A stretch of DNA of 28,191 nt. Source: a virus. Location of the stretch: positions 1 through 28,191 of the IMG/VR virus record IMGVR_UViG_3300035670_001027; one strand, given 5' to 3'. Position numbers and translations under genes: made by a program. The notes beneath the pieces were generated by a model. The model saw only the letters and a list, made by a program, of their open reading frames with translations, had not been told where the DNA came from and searched no databases. Positions 7,595 to 13,932 of the stretch are shown piece by piece (within the stretch, counting starts at the first letter, position 1; each line of letters opens with the position of its first letter).

Positions 7595-7791
7595 GTAAGT
7601 CGGCACGATTGGAAACAACGCAACCGCCTTCGCACAATCAGGTAATCCGCAAAGCGGCATCACTCGAAGGCATCACGCTTTCGGAGTTTGTCGGTGAGGC
7701 TTGCCTAGCAAGAGCGGCGAAGACTCTCGGCATCAGCCTCAAGCAGTTGAAAGCGGAACTAGGCGAACGCATCCGGCGAGGTGAGCGATGA
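7591..7791 (+). CDS. Ribbon-helix-helix (DUF1778/TacA-like) protein
   Basis: A 66-residue protein starting at GTG 7591, overlapping the preceding stop by 4 bases. Residues 18-45 (VIRKAASLEGITLSEFVG and the following helix EACLARAAKTLG) match the ribbon-helix-helix fold of DUF1778 antitoxins: a short strand segment, then two helices with AAxxxGxTLSEFV. No GNAT acetyltransferase toxin, the usual partner, lies nearby, so it may be a transcription regulator or an antitoxin against a host toxin. It is followed by another small gene with 4-base overlap. Confidence 0.65.
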   Translation: MSKSARLETTQPPSHNQVIRKAASLEGITLSEFVGEACLARAAKTLGISLKQLKAELGERIRRGER

Positions 7792-7991
7792 GGATCTACC
7801 AGCCGGTGGAATTGTACTTTGTGCGATACCTTCGCAACGGTGACGACGTGATTACATCGACGCGAACGATTGCGACTGGAATCCCTGCGGGGATGACGGC
7901 GGGGGAAATGACCACGTTCATTGAGATTAAGTACCGCGAATTGTTCGCGGACGGTTTTGAGTTTGACGATATTGAATTTTTGGAGGTTTGA
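7788..7991 (+). CDS. Hypothetical small acidic protein
   Basis: A 67-residue protein overlapping the preceding gene by 4 bases (ATGA). It starts MRIYQPVELYFVRYLRNGDD and ends in an acidic, aromatic tail (FEFDDIEFLEV). It may fold as a small alpha/beta domain. No family recognised. It is not a GNAT toxin, so it does not complete a TacAT pair with the upstream ribbon-helix-helix gene. Confidence 0.6.
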   Translation: MRIYQPVELYFVRYLRNGDDVITSTRTIATGIPAGMTAGEMTTFIEIKYRELFADGFEFDDIEFLEV

Positions 7992-7993
7992 AG

Positions 7994-8353
7994 ATGAGCG
8001 TTTTTAAAGTGCGAGATGCGTTTCTGGCGTTGACGTATGAGCAACAGGCAATGATTGTGGACGACTGGATGGAACGCACGCCGATTGCTACGGTGATGGC
8101 TCCGTCTGCCCCTAAGGTGGCGGCTACAGAGCGACCGTCTACCACTCAGGCAACCAAGTACAGCCGCGACGGGATGCCGTACGACGAGCGAGAGACTGAG
8201 GCTTGCGATGCGTTACTATTGCAAGGATTTAACAGCGAAGAGGCGGCGAGGTGGTTTGATAAGAACAGAGCGTCCCAGCGAACTCATGCGGCTTGGGCGA
8301 TGTTCGCACTCAGAAGACGTGACGTTCTCAAGGCGAAAGGAGAACTGAAATAA
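7994..8353 (+). CDS. Hypothetical protein with helical C-terminus
   Basis: ATG 7994 is supported by GGAGG at 7982-7986. The 119-residue product has a helical N-terminus, a Pro/Ala/Thr-rich linker (about residues 33-53) and a C-terminal helical region containing LLLQGFNSEEAARWFDKN and FALRRRDVLKAKGE. The last part resembles a helix-turn-helix, which is only suggestive. It may bind DNA. The stop overlaps the next ATG by one base. Confidence 0.6.
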   Translation: MSVFKVRDAFLALTYEQQAMIVDDWMERTPIATVMAPSAPKVAATERPSTTQATKYSRDGMPYDERETEACDALLLQGFNSEEAARWFDKNRASQRTHAAWAMFALRRRDVLKAKGELK

Positions 8354-8457
8354 TGGCTCTTATTGCCCTAGTTGTCGGTTGTCTCGGTCTTGGTTTCGCT
8401 GCGGGCGTCGCTGCGATCCTGTTTGCGGGCGTAACGCATTGCGATGATTGCGAGTAG
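8353..8457 (+). CDS. 34-residue single-pass membrane microprotein
   Basis: ATG 8353 overlaps the preceding stop by one base. The product is one hydrophobic Gly/Ala/Leu/Val segment (MALIALVVGCLGLGFAAGVA and AILFAG) followed by a short tail THCDDCE with a CxxC pair. It should span the inner membrane once. Tight coupling to its neighbours supports it. Function unknown; possible roles are superinfection exclusion or a regulator of a membrane enzyme. Confidence 0.55.
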   Translation: MALIALVVGCLGLGFAAGVAAILFAGVTHCDDCE

Positions 8458-8464
8458 AACATGG
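8446..8464 (+). repeat. Direct repeat copy 1 at a gene junction
   Basis: The 19 bases GATTGCGAGTAGAACATGG occur here and again at 8689-8707. Both copies encode the end of one gene (Cys-Glu-stop) and the ATG of the next, so the junction itself has been duplicated or converted. Confidence 0.85.
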
Positions 8465-8700
8465 ACAGAAAGTATTTTCAGACTCGACAGATTGGAATTT
8501 TTCCGGTCGGTGCGGTTGTTGATGGCGTCGGGAAACAAGCATTCGACGACCTTTTGATGCAACATGGCAGAGCTTTTATCTTGCAAGTGCTTGAGTACGA
8601 CCACGAGTCTAATCGCGTAAGCATTAGACTCAAGCCCGGCAACGGGATGGTGCCAGTAGTTGCAATGGAAGAGGCATCCGGCGTAAAGGATTGCGAGTAG
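8461..8700 (+). CDS. Hypothetical small protein
   Basis: A 79-residue protein starting 3 bases after the preceding stop. It is beta-rich in the first half (GIFPVGAVVDGVG) and ends with DCE, the same three residues as the membrane microprotein upstream, because both 3' ends are copies of the same 19-base repeat. No family recognised. It lacks an obvious strong Shine-Dalgarno, so it may depend on translation coupling. Confidence 0.55.
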   Translation: MDRKYFQTRQIGIFPVGAVVDGVGKQAFDDLLMQHGRAFILQVLEYDHESNRVSIRLKPGNGMVPVVAMEEASGVKDCE

Positions 8701-8707
8701 AACATGG
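8689..8707 (+). repeat. Direct repeat copy 2 at a gene junction
   Basis: Second copy of the 19-base sequence found at 8446-8464, again spanning a stop codon and the next start codon. Confidence 0.85.
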
Positions 8708-8946
8708 CTGAAAAACTTTGCGACAGATGCGGAGTTAAGCCAAGAGTCCGCGACGAGAAGTATTGCAACAATTGCAAGTTCGCCGTTTTAAGGCAACTTG
8801 CAAAGGAAGGCTACCTGGAAGAATCGAAAGAGATTCGCAGGTCGTGGAATAAAGGCATGAGGGATCGTAAGTGCCTGCCGATGCACGCAGATTTGCGAAC
8901 TCAGGAAGAGAAGGATTTCGACGACGATGAACTTGATGCTACATGA
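8704..8946 (+). CDS. Zinc-ribbon small protein
   Basis: An 80-residue protein with CDRCG at residues 6-10 and CNNCK at 21-25. These are two CxxC pairs that would bind one zinc ion and form a small ribbon. The rest is basic helix (YLEESKEIRRSWNKGMRDRK) and an acidic tail ending FDDDELDAT. Likely a nucleic-acid or protein-binding adaptor; no exact family recognised. The membrane microprotein that follows starts inside its last codons in another frame. Confidence 0.65.
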   Translation: MAEKLCDRCGVKPRVRDEKYCNNCKFAVLRQLAKEGYLEESKEIRRSWNKGMRDRKCLPMHADLRTQEEKDFDDDELDAT

Positions 8947-9016
8947 CCTGTGCGAGCTTGGCACCGTGCTAAGCGTGGTCGGGTTTGTGTTGTGGTTTTT
9001 AATGGGAGGTGAGTAG
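8927..9016 (+). CDS. 29-residue single-pass membrane microprotein (tentative)
   Basis: ATG 8927 lies 20 bases inside the preceding gene. The product MNLMLHDLCELGTVLSVVGF plus VLWFLMGGE has one hydrophobic segment. Without it the 71 bases between flanking genes would be empty, and the overlap style matches this genome. The next gene's ribosome site GGGAGG lies within its last codons. Evidence is limited by its size. Confidence 0.4.
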   Translation: MNLMLHDLCELGTVLSVVGFVLWFLMGGE

Positions 9017-9017
9017 G

Positions 9018-9263
9018 ATGGAAAACGTTGAAAGCTTGTGTGCAATAGATATGCGTTTGATTTTGAAAATGATGGACGCACTCGATGATATTTCGCATGA
9101 AGGAATGAACGCCGGGTTTCGCTTTTCTGGTAGCATCGAGGTCTTCGATGAGGGCCATTTAAAGGGCGTGATTCAATTGGATGAAGATCTGACGGTTTAC
9201 GTTCCAGCGTCATGTCGTGACAGCATTCCGGTTATTGAAGCAGAAAGCGACGGTGCGAAGTGA
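9018..9263 (+). CDS. Hypothetical acidic protein
   Basis: ATG 9018 is chosen since GGGAGG lies at 9004-9009 just upstream. The 81-residue product begins MENVESLCAIDMRLILKMMD, is acidic throughout and probably alpha/beta. Acidic small proteins in phage early regions are sometimes DNA mimics; nothing here proves that. The stop overlaps the GTG start of the exonuclease gene by 4 bases. Confidence 0.6.
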   Translation: MENVESLCAIDMRLILKMMDALDDISHEGMNAGFRFSGSIEVFDEGHLKGVIQLDEDLTVYVPASCRDSIPVIEAESDGAK

Positions 9264-10066
9264 ACTACTACGAGATCGACGCACTAAGCAACAGTTCGCT
9301 CTCAGTGCTTGCGAAGAGTCCGCAAAGTTTCCATGCTCAGTACGTCGCAAAGACGATGAAGGGTGAGGAAACTGAGGCGATGGCGTTGGGTTCAGCGGTT
9401 CACATGCTTGCATTAGAGCCGCATCGGTTTGAGCAAGAGTACGACGTGCACGAAGGGCCGATTAATCCAAAGACGGGCAAGCCGTACGGACGCGATACCA
9501 AAGCGTTTGAAGAGTGGTTGACAACAATCGACTCTCAGTCAAAGTGGATCATGCGTGACGAGCTTGACGAGGTGAAGAAGATTGCCAGTGCGTTTCAATC
9601 GCATGCTACAATCGCTGACTTAATGAACCACGATTGCGACTTTGAGCGGCCTTACTCGATGACGTGGAGACATGATGACGGATGGACGACCTCGCTCAAG
9701 TGCAAGCCGGATTGCGTCATTGTCGGAGAATCGGTCATCCTCGACCTAAAGACAACGCAAGACGCAAGCCCTAGCAAGTGGCAGTGGTCAGCGTTGGATT
9801 ACGGTTATCATCGGCAAGCCGCGATTTACCTCGATACACTGGAGGCTATGTACAACAAGCCGTTCCGGTTTTTGTTTGGAGTTGTTTCGAAGAATGAGCC
9901 GTACGAAGTCGCGGTTTACAAGTTGAGCGAAGATGACATTGAGCGCGGTCGGGACGAGTACCATGCACTAATCGCAGAGTACCGGCGAAGAGTCGAAGAA
10001 AACGACTGGCTTGCAGATTGGCAGGTCGGCGAGGTTGTATTGTGTTTACCATCTAGGAGGCGATAA
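9260..10066 (+). CDS. RecE-like PD-(D/E)XK exonuclease
   Basis: A 268-residue protein starting at GTG 9260. It has the features of the RecE C-terminal nuclease (DUF3799-type PD-(D/E)XK): LGSAVHMLALEP at residues 43-54 with the motif His48, KPD at 149-151, a DLK catalytic motif at 162-164 (VILDLKTTQDAS), and YGYHRQAAIYLD at 181-192. Such enzymes chew one strand of double-stranded DNA 5' to 3' and leave single strands for annealing. The RecT gene follows with a one-base overlap, the classic exonuclease-annealase pair. The length fits a stand-alone nuclease domain rather than the longer E. coli RecE. Confidence 0.9.
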   Translation: MNYYEIDALSNSSLSVLAKSPQSFHAQYVAKTMKGEETEAMALGSAVHMLALEPHRFEQEYDVHEGPINPKTGKPYGRDTKAFEEWLTTIDSQSKWIMRDELDEVKKIASAFQSHATIADLMNHDCDFERPYSMTWRHDDGWTTSLKCKPDCVIVGESVILDLKTTQDASPSKWQWSALDYGYHRQAAIYLDTLEAMYNKPFRFLFGVVSKNEPYEVAVYKLSEDDIERGRDEYHALIAEYRRRVEENDWLADWQVGEVVLCLPSRRR

Positions 10067-10941
10067 TGAGCGAGAAGACAGAACAGCAAGCCGAAGCGGC
10101 GGTTGTTGAGGCACCTAAGGAAATCGCAAAGCGGCAAAGCCCGGCGCAGAAATTTCGGATGCAGGTTTACCAGACAGCTGGTAGCCTTTTGTCGAGTTGG
10201 GTCGGTGACGACAAAGCGAGAGAGGCGGCAGGACGTCTTAGCGTCGCGTTGGCAGCTTCGGCATCATCTGCCCGCAAGCCGGACGACTTCTTCGATTGCA
10301 CGCCTGAGAGCGTTGCTAGGGTGGTTGCGACGAGTGCCCTAACTGGTATCATGCCGTCCACAGGTGCAGCAAGTTTAGCGTATGCGATCCCGCGAAGACC
10401 TCGCAAGGGCGAGCAACCGCAACTCCAGTACATGCTTAGTCATCGCGGTATTAACGCACTTGCAAACCGTGCGGGGTTGCACATGCTTGCAATACCGATC
10501 AGTTACAGCGACGAAATCGAAGTTGCGGACAGTGGCGAGGTCAAGGTTAAGTCGATTGACATTGACAATCCACCGATGCGAGAGGATGAGTTGCGTGGCG
10601 TTGTCGTGCAGGTCAAGCGGCTTGAAACCGGGCTTATCGTTGCGACTGGATGGGTTGCAAAGAAACTCATCATTGAGCGGCGGCAAGGTTCGGATGGCTA
10701 CAAATTCGCGGAGCAAAACGAGTATGCGAAAGATAGCGATCCTTGGCATAAGTGGTTTGTCGAGATGGCGATGAAGACAGCAATGCACTACGCGATCAGT
10801 CGCGGTTGGTGCGTGATTGATGATACCGAAGCAGTCAGGGCGTTGTCGGCTGATGTTGCTGATGACGTCATCGACGTTGAGTCAACTCCAGTTAAACGCG
10901 TTGGCGGCATCGTCGACGCGATGCGAAAAGAGTTCGAGTAG
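10066..10941 (+). CDS. recT: RecT-family single-strand annealing protein
   Basis: A 291-residue protein with RecT hallmarks: the segment SALTGIMPSTGAASLAYAIP near residues 90-109, LSHRGINALANRAG near 124-137, and PWHKWFVEMAMKTAMHYAIS near 225-244. It coats single-stranded DNA made by the exonuclease and anneals it to complementary strands. It overlaps the exonuclease gene by one base. The C-terminus is acidic with a short basic end. A 45-base T-rich gap separates it from the next gene. The length is near that of E. coli RecT (269 residues). Confidence 0.93.
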   Translation: MSEKTEQQAEAAVVEAPKEIAKRQSPAQKFRMQVYQTAGSLLSSWVGDDKAREAAGRLSVALAASASSARKPDDFFDCTPESVARVVATSALTGIMPSTGAASLAYAIPRRPRKGEQPQLQYMLSHRGINALANRAGLHMLAIPISYSDEIEVADSGEVKVKSIDIDNPPMREDELRGVVVQVKRLETGLIVATGWVAKKLIIERRQGSDGYKFAEQNEYAKDSDPWHKWFVEMAMKTAMHYAISRGWCVIDDTEAVRALSADVADDVIDVESTPVKRVGGIVDAMRKEFE

Positions 10942-10986
10942 TTTACTAAGTCAGTTTTGTTTGTTTGTTTTTTGAAAGGTTTTCAG

Positions 10987-11658
10987 ATGTTACGTTTTGT
11001 TTTGTCGGTTGCGTTGGCGTTGGTTGGTTCAGTTGCTTCGGCTCAGACCCCGTTCCCTGCTCGGATTATTGAGGCAGGTCAAACGGTGACGGTGCCAAAG
11101 GGCAACTACACACTGACGCAGCCTGTGGTGGTGCGGTTTGGTGGTACTTTGATTGTCGAGGCTGGATCGGTGATCGAGGTTGCAGGTCAAGGCTTGCCAA
11201 TCTCGGTATACGGATCTTTGCGGATCTTAGGCACTGCCGCTGAGCCTGTGGTCATGCGTGCTAAGTCAGGTCACGTTTGCGGCGAGATTGCTACCTTCGC
11301 ATCTACAGGCAAGCGTCCATTTGTCGAGGCTAGATACTTGGATTTGACCGTAACCAAGGCTGGTTTACAGGAGGCTATTTGGCTCGACAGATGCGACTTC
11401 GCTCTGGAGGGATGCCGAGTCAGCAATCAATCCGGCTTCGGCGGTCGATCGGCTGTGAGTGTTGTAAACACCTCGATAGGCACCATTGCTAGCTGCTACC
11501 TCGACGGCGGAAACGATGTTGCGACTGGTGCGTCAGTCGGTCTGATTGTTGGTGAGACTGCTGGTATCGTGCAATTTGCGGAGATGCTGGTTGCCAATGC
11601 AACAACTGCGATTGATTGCCGAAAGCCAGTAGCGTTAATCAACGGTTCGATTGAGTAA
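10987..11658 (+). CDS. Secreted beta-helix-like protein
   Basis: ATG 10987 begins a clear Sec signal peptide: MLRF, a hydrophobic core VLSVALALVGSV, then ASA-Q for signal peptidase I cleavage near residue 19. The mature protein, about 204 residues, is beta-rich with repeating short strands (GGTLIVEAGSVIEVAGQG, ISVYGSLRILGTAAEPVVM) as in right-handed parallel beta-helix proteins. Three cysteine-containing segments occur in the second half. It would act outside the inner membrane. Its position between RecT and the clamp gene is odd for a structural protein, so it may be a moron altering the host surface. A GAAAGG ribosome site precedes it. The enzyme activity is unknown. Confidence 0.75.
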   Translation: MLRFVLSVALALVGSVASAQTPFPARIIEAGQTVTVPKGNYTLTQPVVVRFGGTLIVEAGSVIEVAGQGLPISVYGSLRILGTAAEPVVMRAKSGHVCGEIATFASTGKRPFVEARYLDLTVTKAGLQEAIWLDRCDFALEGCRVSNQSGFGGRSAVSVVNTSIGTIASCYLDGGNDVATGASVGLIVGETAGIVQFAEMLVANATTAIDCRKPVALINGSIE

Positions 11659-11737
11659 CCGCGAAAGCGGCCAGGAGCGGCAACTGCTGAAGTTGCGAGG
11701 CGGCAACTGCCTACATGCTAACAGCATCGAAGTTGCG
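11659..11737 (+). other. Tandem hairpin array before tRNA-like gene
   Basis: Directly after the secreted-protein stop lie three hairpins: CCGC-GAAA-GCGG (11659-11670), GCAACT-GCTGA-AGTTGC (about 11680-11696) and a nested one with the same GCAACT/AGTTGC outer stem (about 11703-11736) around ATGCT-AAC-AGCAT. The segments GCGGCAACTGC and GAAGTTGCGAGG each occur twice. The last GG of the second copy is the 5' end of the tRNA-like acceptor stem. This could be a processing leader or terminator cluster. Confidence 0.65.
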
Positions 11738-11738
11738 A

Positions 11739-11811
11739 GGATCGGTCGTCTAGTGGACTAGGACGCACTGCGGGACGCGGTGAAACGCAGGTTCAAATCC
11801 TGCCCGATCCT
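11739..11811 (+). tRNA. tRNA-like gene with abnormal anticodon loop
   Basis: The cloverleaf is complete: acceptor GGATCGG (11739-11745) with CCGATCC (11804-11810); D stem GTCT/GGAC with A14, GG and A21; T stem GCAGG/CCTGC with loop TTCAAAT. The anticodon stem CACTG (11766-11770) pairs with CGGTG (11778-11782), but the loop is CGGGACG. U33 is replaced by G and the purine at 37 by C, and loop bases C and G can pair, closing the loop to five bases. Read in register the anticodon would be GGA (Ser), yet the short 4-base variable loop is not that of a serine tRNA. The body resembles tRNA-Glu. No CCA is encoded. Decoding function is doubtful. Confidence 0.75.
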
Positions 11812-11826
11812 TTGGAGGGTAGCGTG

Positions 11827-12027
11827 ATGCGTTTAGTTTTATTGTTGGCTTGCGTGGCAGGATGCCAAGCAAAGCCGGTTTACTACGACTTAATGGAGGT
11901 TAGGTGTGAGAGTGGATTACCAAGGCAAAGTCAGAGAAATAACGCGACTTGCTTCCGTTTTGGAGCAAAGGATCGCAAACCTGGAGCATGCATTGCGGAA
12001 GATTATCGCGCACGCAGAGAGCGTTGA
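11827..12027 (+). CDS. Small lipoprotein, overlapping the next gene out of frame (tentative)
   Basis: ATG 11827 lies behind GGAGGG (11814-11819). The product starts MRLVLLLACVAGCQAK, with a lipobox (VAGC) at residues 10-13, so Cys13 would be lipidated and the mature part periplasmic. The 66-residue frame runs 122 bases into the next gene in a different frame. The overlapping part could be the fortuitous continuation of a very short lipoprotein, or a genuine overprint as seen for Rz1-type spanins, but no Rz partner is here. The signal peptide and ribosome site are the main support. Confidence 0.5.
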   Translation: MRLVLLLACVAGCQAKPVYYDLMEVRCESGLPRQSQRNNATCFRFGAKDRKPGACIAEDYRARRER

Positions 12028-12100
12028 GGGGAAGCAACTGGACGCGATAATAGACATTGCGTCTGATGCGTTGGGGCACATTGGTATTTATCAAGGTTAA
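11906..12100 (+). CDS. Hypothetical small helical protein
   Basis: GTG 11906 follows GGAGG (11895-11899) at good spacing; the same GGAGGTTAGGT sequence precedes the clamp gene. The 64-residue product is helical (VREITRLASVLEQRIANLEH...) with coiled-coil character and no cysteine. It ends 12 bases before the clamp gene and is probably co-transcribed with it. No family recognised. It overlaps the lipoprotein frame. Confidence 0.6.
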   Translation: MRVDYQGKVREITRLASVLEQRIANLEHALRKIIAHAESVEGKQLDAIIDIASDALGHIGIYQG

Positions 12101-12112
12101 CGGAGGTTAGGT

Positions 12113-13213
12113 ATGAAGGTCACAGTCCAGCGAATACCGTTTTTAAAGTCGCTCGAAATCGCGGCTTCGATTGTCGCAAGCAAGCCACAAAACGAAGTGC
12201 TGAGGTATGTCAAGTTTGCTTGCGACAGCAACAGGTTTACCCTTGAGGCAACCGATAACGAGTTGGCGATTTTGTGCAACGTGAAGCAATCCATACCGGA
12301 TTGCTCAAGTTACAAGGGCGGCAAAGCCCTGCTACTTCCCGCGAAGGTAATCCCAATCCTTAAAGATTGCGGCGGCGAGTCGGTTGATATTGAGGTAGAC
12401 AATCAACTGCGAATCACAACGCAATCGGGCGGCTTTACCTTGTCGATGCCCAATCCCGATGAGTTCCCAAGCGTTAAGATTGACGCGGCGGAAGGAGCGG
12501 CAGGCGTGCCAGGCGTTGCTCTTGCTGATGCGATTCGGCAAACGATCTACGCTACAGACTCGACATCAACGCGGTATCAACTCGGCGGCGTTTACTTCGA
12601 CATTGGCGAGCGGCTTACATGCGTTGCAACTGACGGAAGGCGGCTCGCTGTCTCATCCTGCCAGATTGCCGGCGAGGTAGCAGCGGTCAGCGGTATTGTG
12701 CCTATTCGCCCATTGCAAGCCGTATCACGCATTATCGCTGCGGAAGGATGCGGAGTGGACGTGATGATCGGTCACGCTTCGGCGGTGTTTGTATGCGGCG
12801 ACATATCGCTACAGACGCGATTAGTCGAGGGTAGATATCCAGACTGGCGGAAGGTTGTGCCGTCGACTGATGGAGCATCTACGCTCAAGTGCGATGCCGA
12901 AAAGTTTTTGAGCGTGGTACGCCAAGCCGCTATCGTCAATGATCAAGACAGTCGAGGCATTGACCTCGTAATCGGTAGCGGTGAACTGACAGCGACTGCA
13001 AAGACAGCCGAGGTTGGAGCGTCAAGCGTTGTGATGGGATGCGAGGCGGACACCGAAGCGAAGTTGACGGTCGATCACACGTACCTTGCCGACTTCCTTC
13101 GTTCGCTTGGTAAAGAGCAAACGGTTGAAGTTCGATACAAGCAATCAAGCGATCCGGTTGTATTGACATCCGGTGACGTTCTTGGGGTTATTATGCCAAT
13201 GGCGAGGGTGTAG
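12113..13213 (+). CDS. dnaN: DNA polymerase III beta sliding clamp (phage-encoded)
   Basis: A 366-residue protein, the normal length for bacterial beta clamp. Three tandem domains are visible. The first begins MKVTVQRIPFLKSLEIAASI and contains LEATDNELAI; the second contains CVATDGRRLAVSSCQ; the third begins about residue 250. The segment VEGRYPDWRKVVP (about residue 240) and the C-terminal VIMPMARV are hallmark clamp motifs; the MPMAR tail forms part of the peptide-binding pocket. It would encircle DNA and tether polymerases and repair proteins. Phage-encoded beta clamps are uncommon. GGAGGTTAGGT precedes the ATG. It lies with recombination and helicase genes, consistent with replication. 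Confidence 0.93.
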   Translation: MKVTVQRIPFLKSLEIAASIVASKPQNEVLRYVKFACDSNRFTLEATDNELAILCNVKQSIPDCSSYKGGKALLLPAKVIPILKDCGGESVDIEVDNQLRITTQSGGFTLSMPNPDEFPSVKIDAAEGAAGVPGVALADAIRQTIYATDSTSTRYQLGGVYFDIGERLTCVATDGRRLAVSSCQIAGEVAAVSGIVPIRPLQAVSRIIAAEGCGVDVMIGHASAVFVCGDISLQTRLVEGRYPDWRKVVPSTDGASTLKCDAEKFLSVVRQAAIVNDQDSRGIDLVIGSGELTATAKTAEVGASSVVMGCEADTEAKLTVDHTYLADFLRSLGKEQTVEVRYKQSSDPVVLTSGDVLGVIMPMARV

Positions 13214-13214
13214 C

Positions 13215-13559
13215 ATGATCGACAAGGACAAGCAGTACAAAACGCGGGGCGGATTGCCGTACAGATGCTACGCAACTGATGGAGGCGGACGGTTTCCCGT
13301 GCATGGTTCGTTTTTCAAAAATAACGAATGGCATCCAATCCAACATAAAGAAAACGGAATGTTTGGCGATGGCGAACACCATCACGACCTAATCGAAGTT
13401 AAGTTGCGAATGAGGTTCGAACGTTGGGTAGAGGTTGAACGCGACGGGAGTTATTCTCTATGGCTTGAAAAGCCTAGCACGGCGTCCAGCGTTGATGCGT
13501 TTGCAATCACCCGCATCTCGTTCGAAGTCGAGGAAGGCGAGGGGCTTGATGCGGTGTAG
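13215..13559 (+). CDS. Hypothetical protein
   Basis: A 114-residue protein starting two bases after the clamp stop (MIDKDKQYKTRGGLPYRCYA). The N-terminal part has TRGGLPYRCYATDGGGRFPVHG, a pattern I associate with small phage and environmental-bacterial proteins of unknown function. A HHHDLIEVKLR segment and a Trp/Glu-rich end follow. It may be a small beta-barrel. The next gene starts 11 bases before its stop. Confidence 0.65.
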   Translation: MIDKDKQYKTRGGLPYRCYATDGGGRFPVHGSFFKNNEWHPIQHKENGMFGDGEHHHDLIEVKLRMRFERWVEVERDGSYSLWLEKPSTASSVDAFAITRISFEVEEGEGLDAV

Positions 13560-13932
13560 ATGCTGCGAAAAGCGCTTGACTAAGTTCTACATCAAGCAAG
13601 GCAAGACGCATTGCGGATCGTGTGCTAGAGGCGTATCGGCGGGTTGTAGCTACTCTGATATCGTGCTAGGCTTGGCGGCTGAGGCTAAATGCCACGAATA
13701 CGCATTGAGACTAGAGCGACTTGCCGCGAGGCATCGAAACAATCAGCTAGTTGGCATGGAAACCAAACGAGCGGAAAGACTAAGGGCGGTATGGGCGAGC
13801 ATCAAACCGATGATTCAGCGACTAGCCTACAAGGGCAAAGACTCACCGGCGAAATGGTGGTGCGGGACATGCAACAGCCCATTGACGATTCAGCGTTGTG
13901 TGAAGTGCGAATTCAAAGCGGCGCATCAATAA
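13549..13932 (+). CDS. Protein with two zinc ribbons
   Basis: ATG 13549 is chosen because it gives the tight overlap typical here; the frame is open further upstream but inside the preceding gene. The 127-residue product has CRCC (3-6) with CGSC (22-25 region) near the N-terminus, and CGTC with CVKC near the C-terminus (WWCGTCNSPLTIQRCVKCEF). These should form two separate zinc ribbons joined by a basic helix (HEYALRLERLAARHRNN). A nucleic-acid-binding role is likely. No exact family recognised. Confidence 0.65.
   Translation: MRCRCCEKRLTKFYIKQGKTHCGSCARGVSAGCSYSDIVLGLAAEAKCHEYALRLERLAARHRNNQLVGMETKRAERLRAVWASIKPMIQRLAYKGKDSPAKWWCGTCNSPLTIQRCVKCEFKAAHQ

Noticed and set aside
7591-7991. TacAT-type toxin-antitoxin pair
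   Set aside because: The gene after the ribbon-helix-helix protein has no acetyltransferase motif and is too small (67 residues).
11739-11811. attP core in the tRNA-like gene
   Set aside because: No integrase is seen and the whole tRNA is present, not only a 3' fragment; no second copy is in the window.
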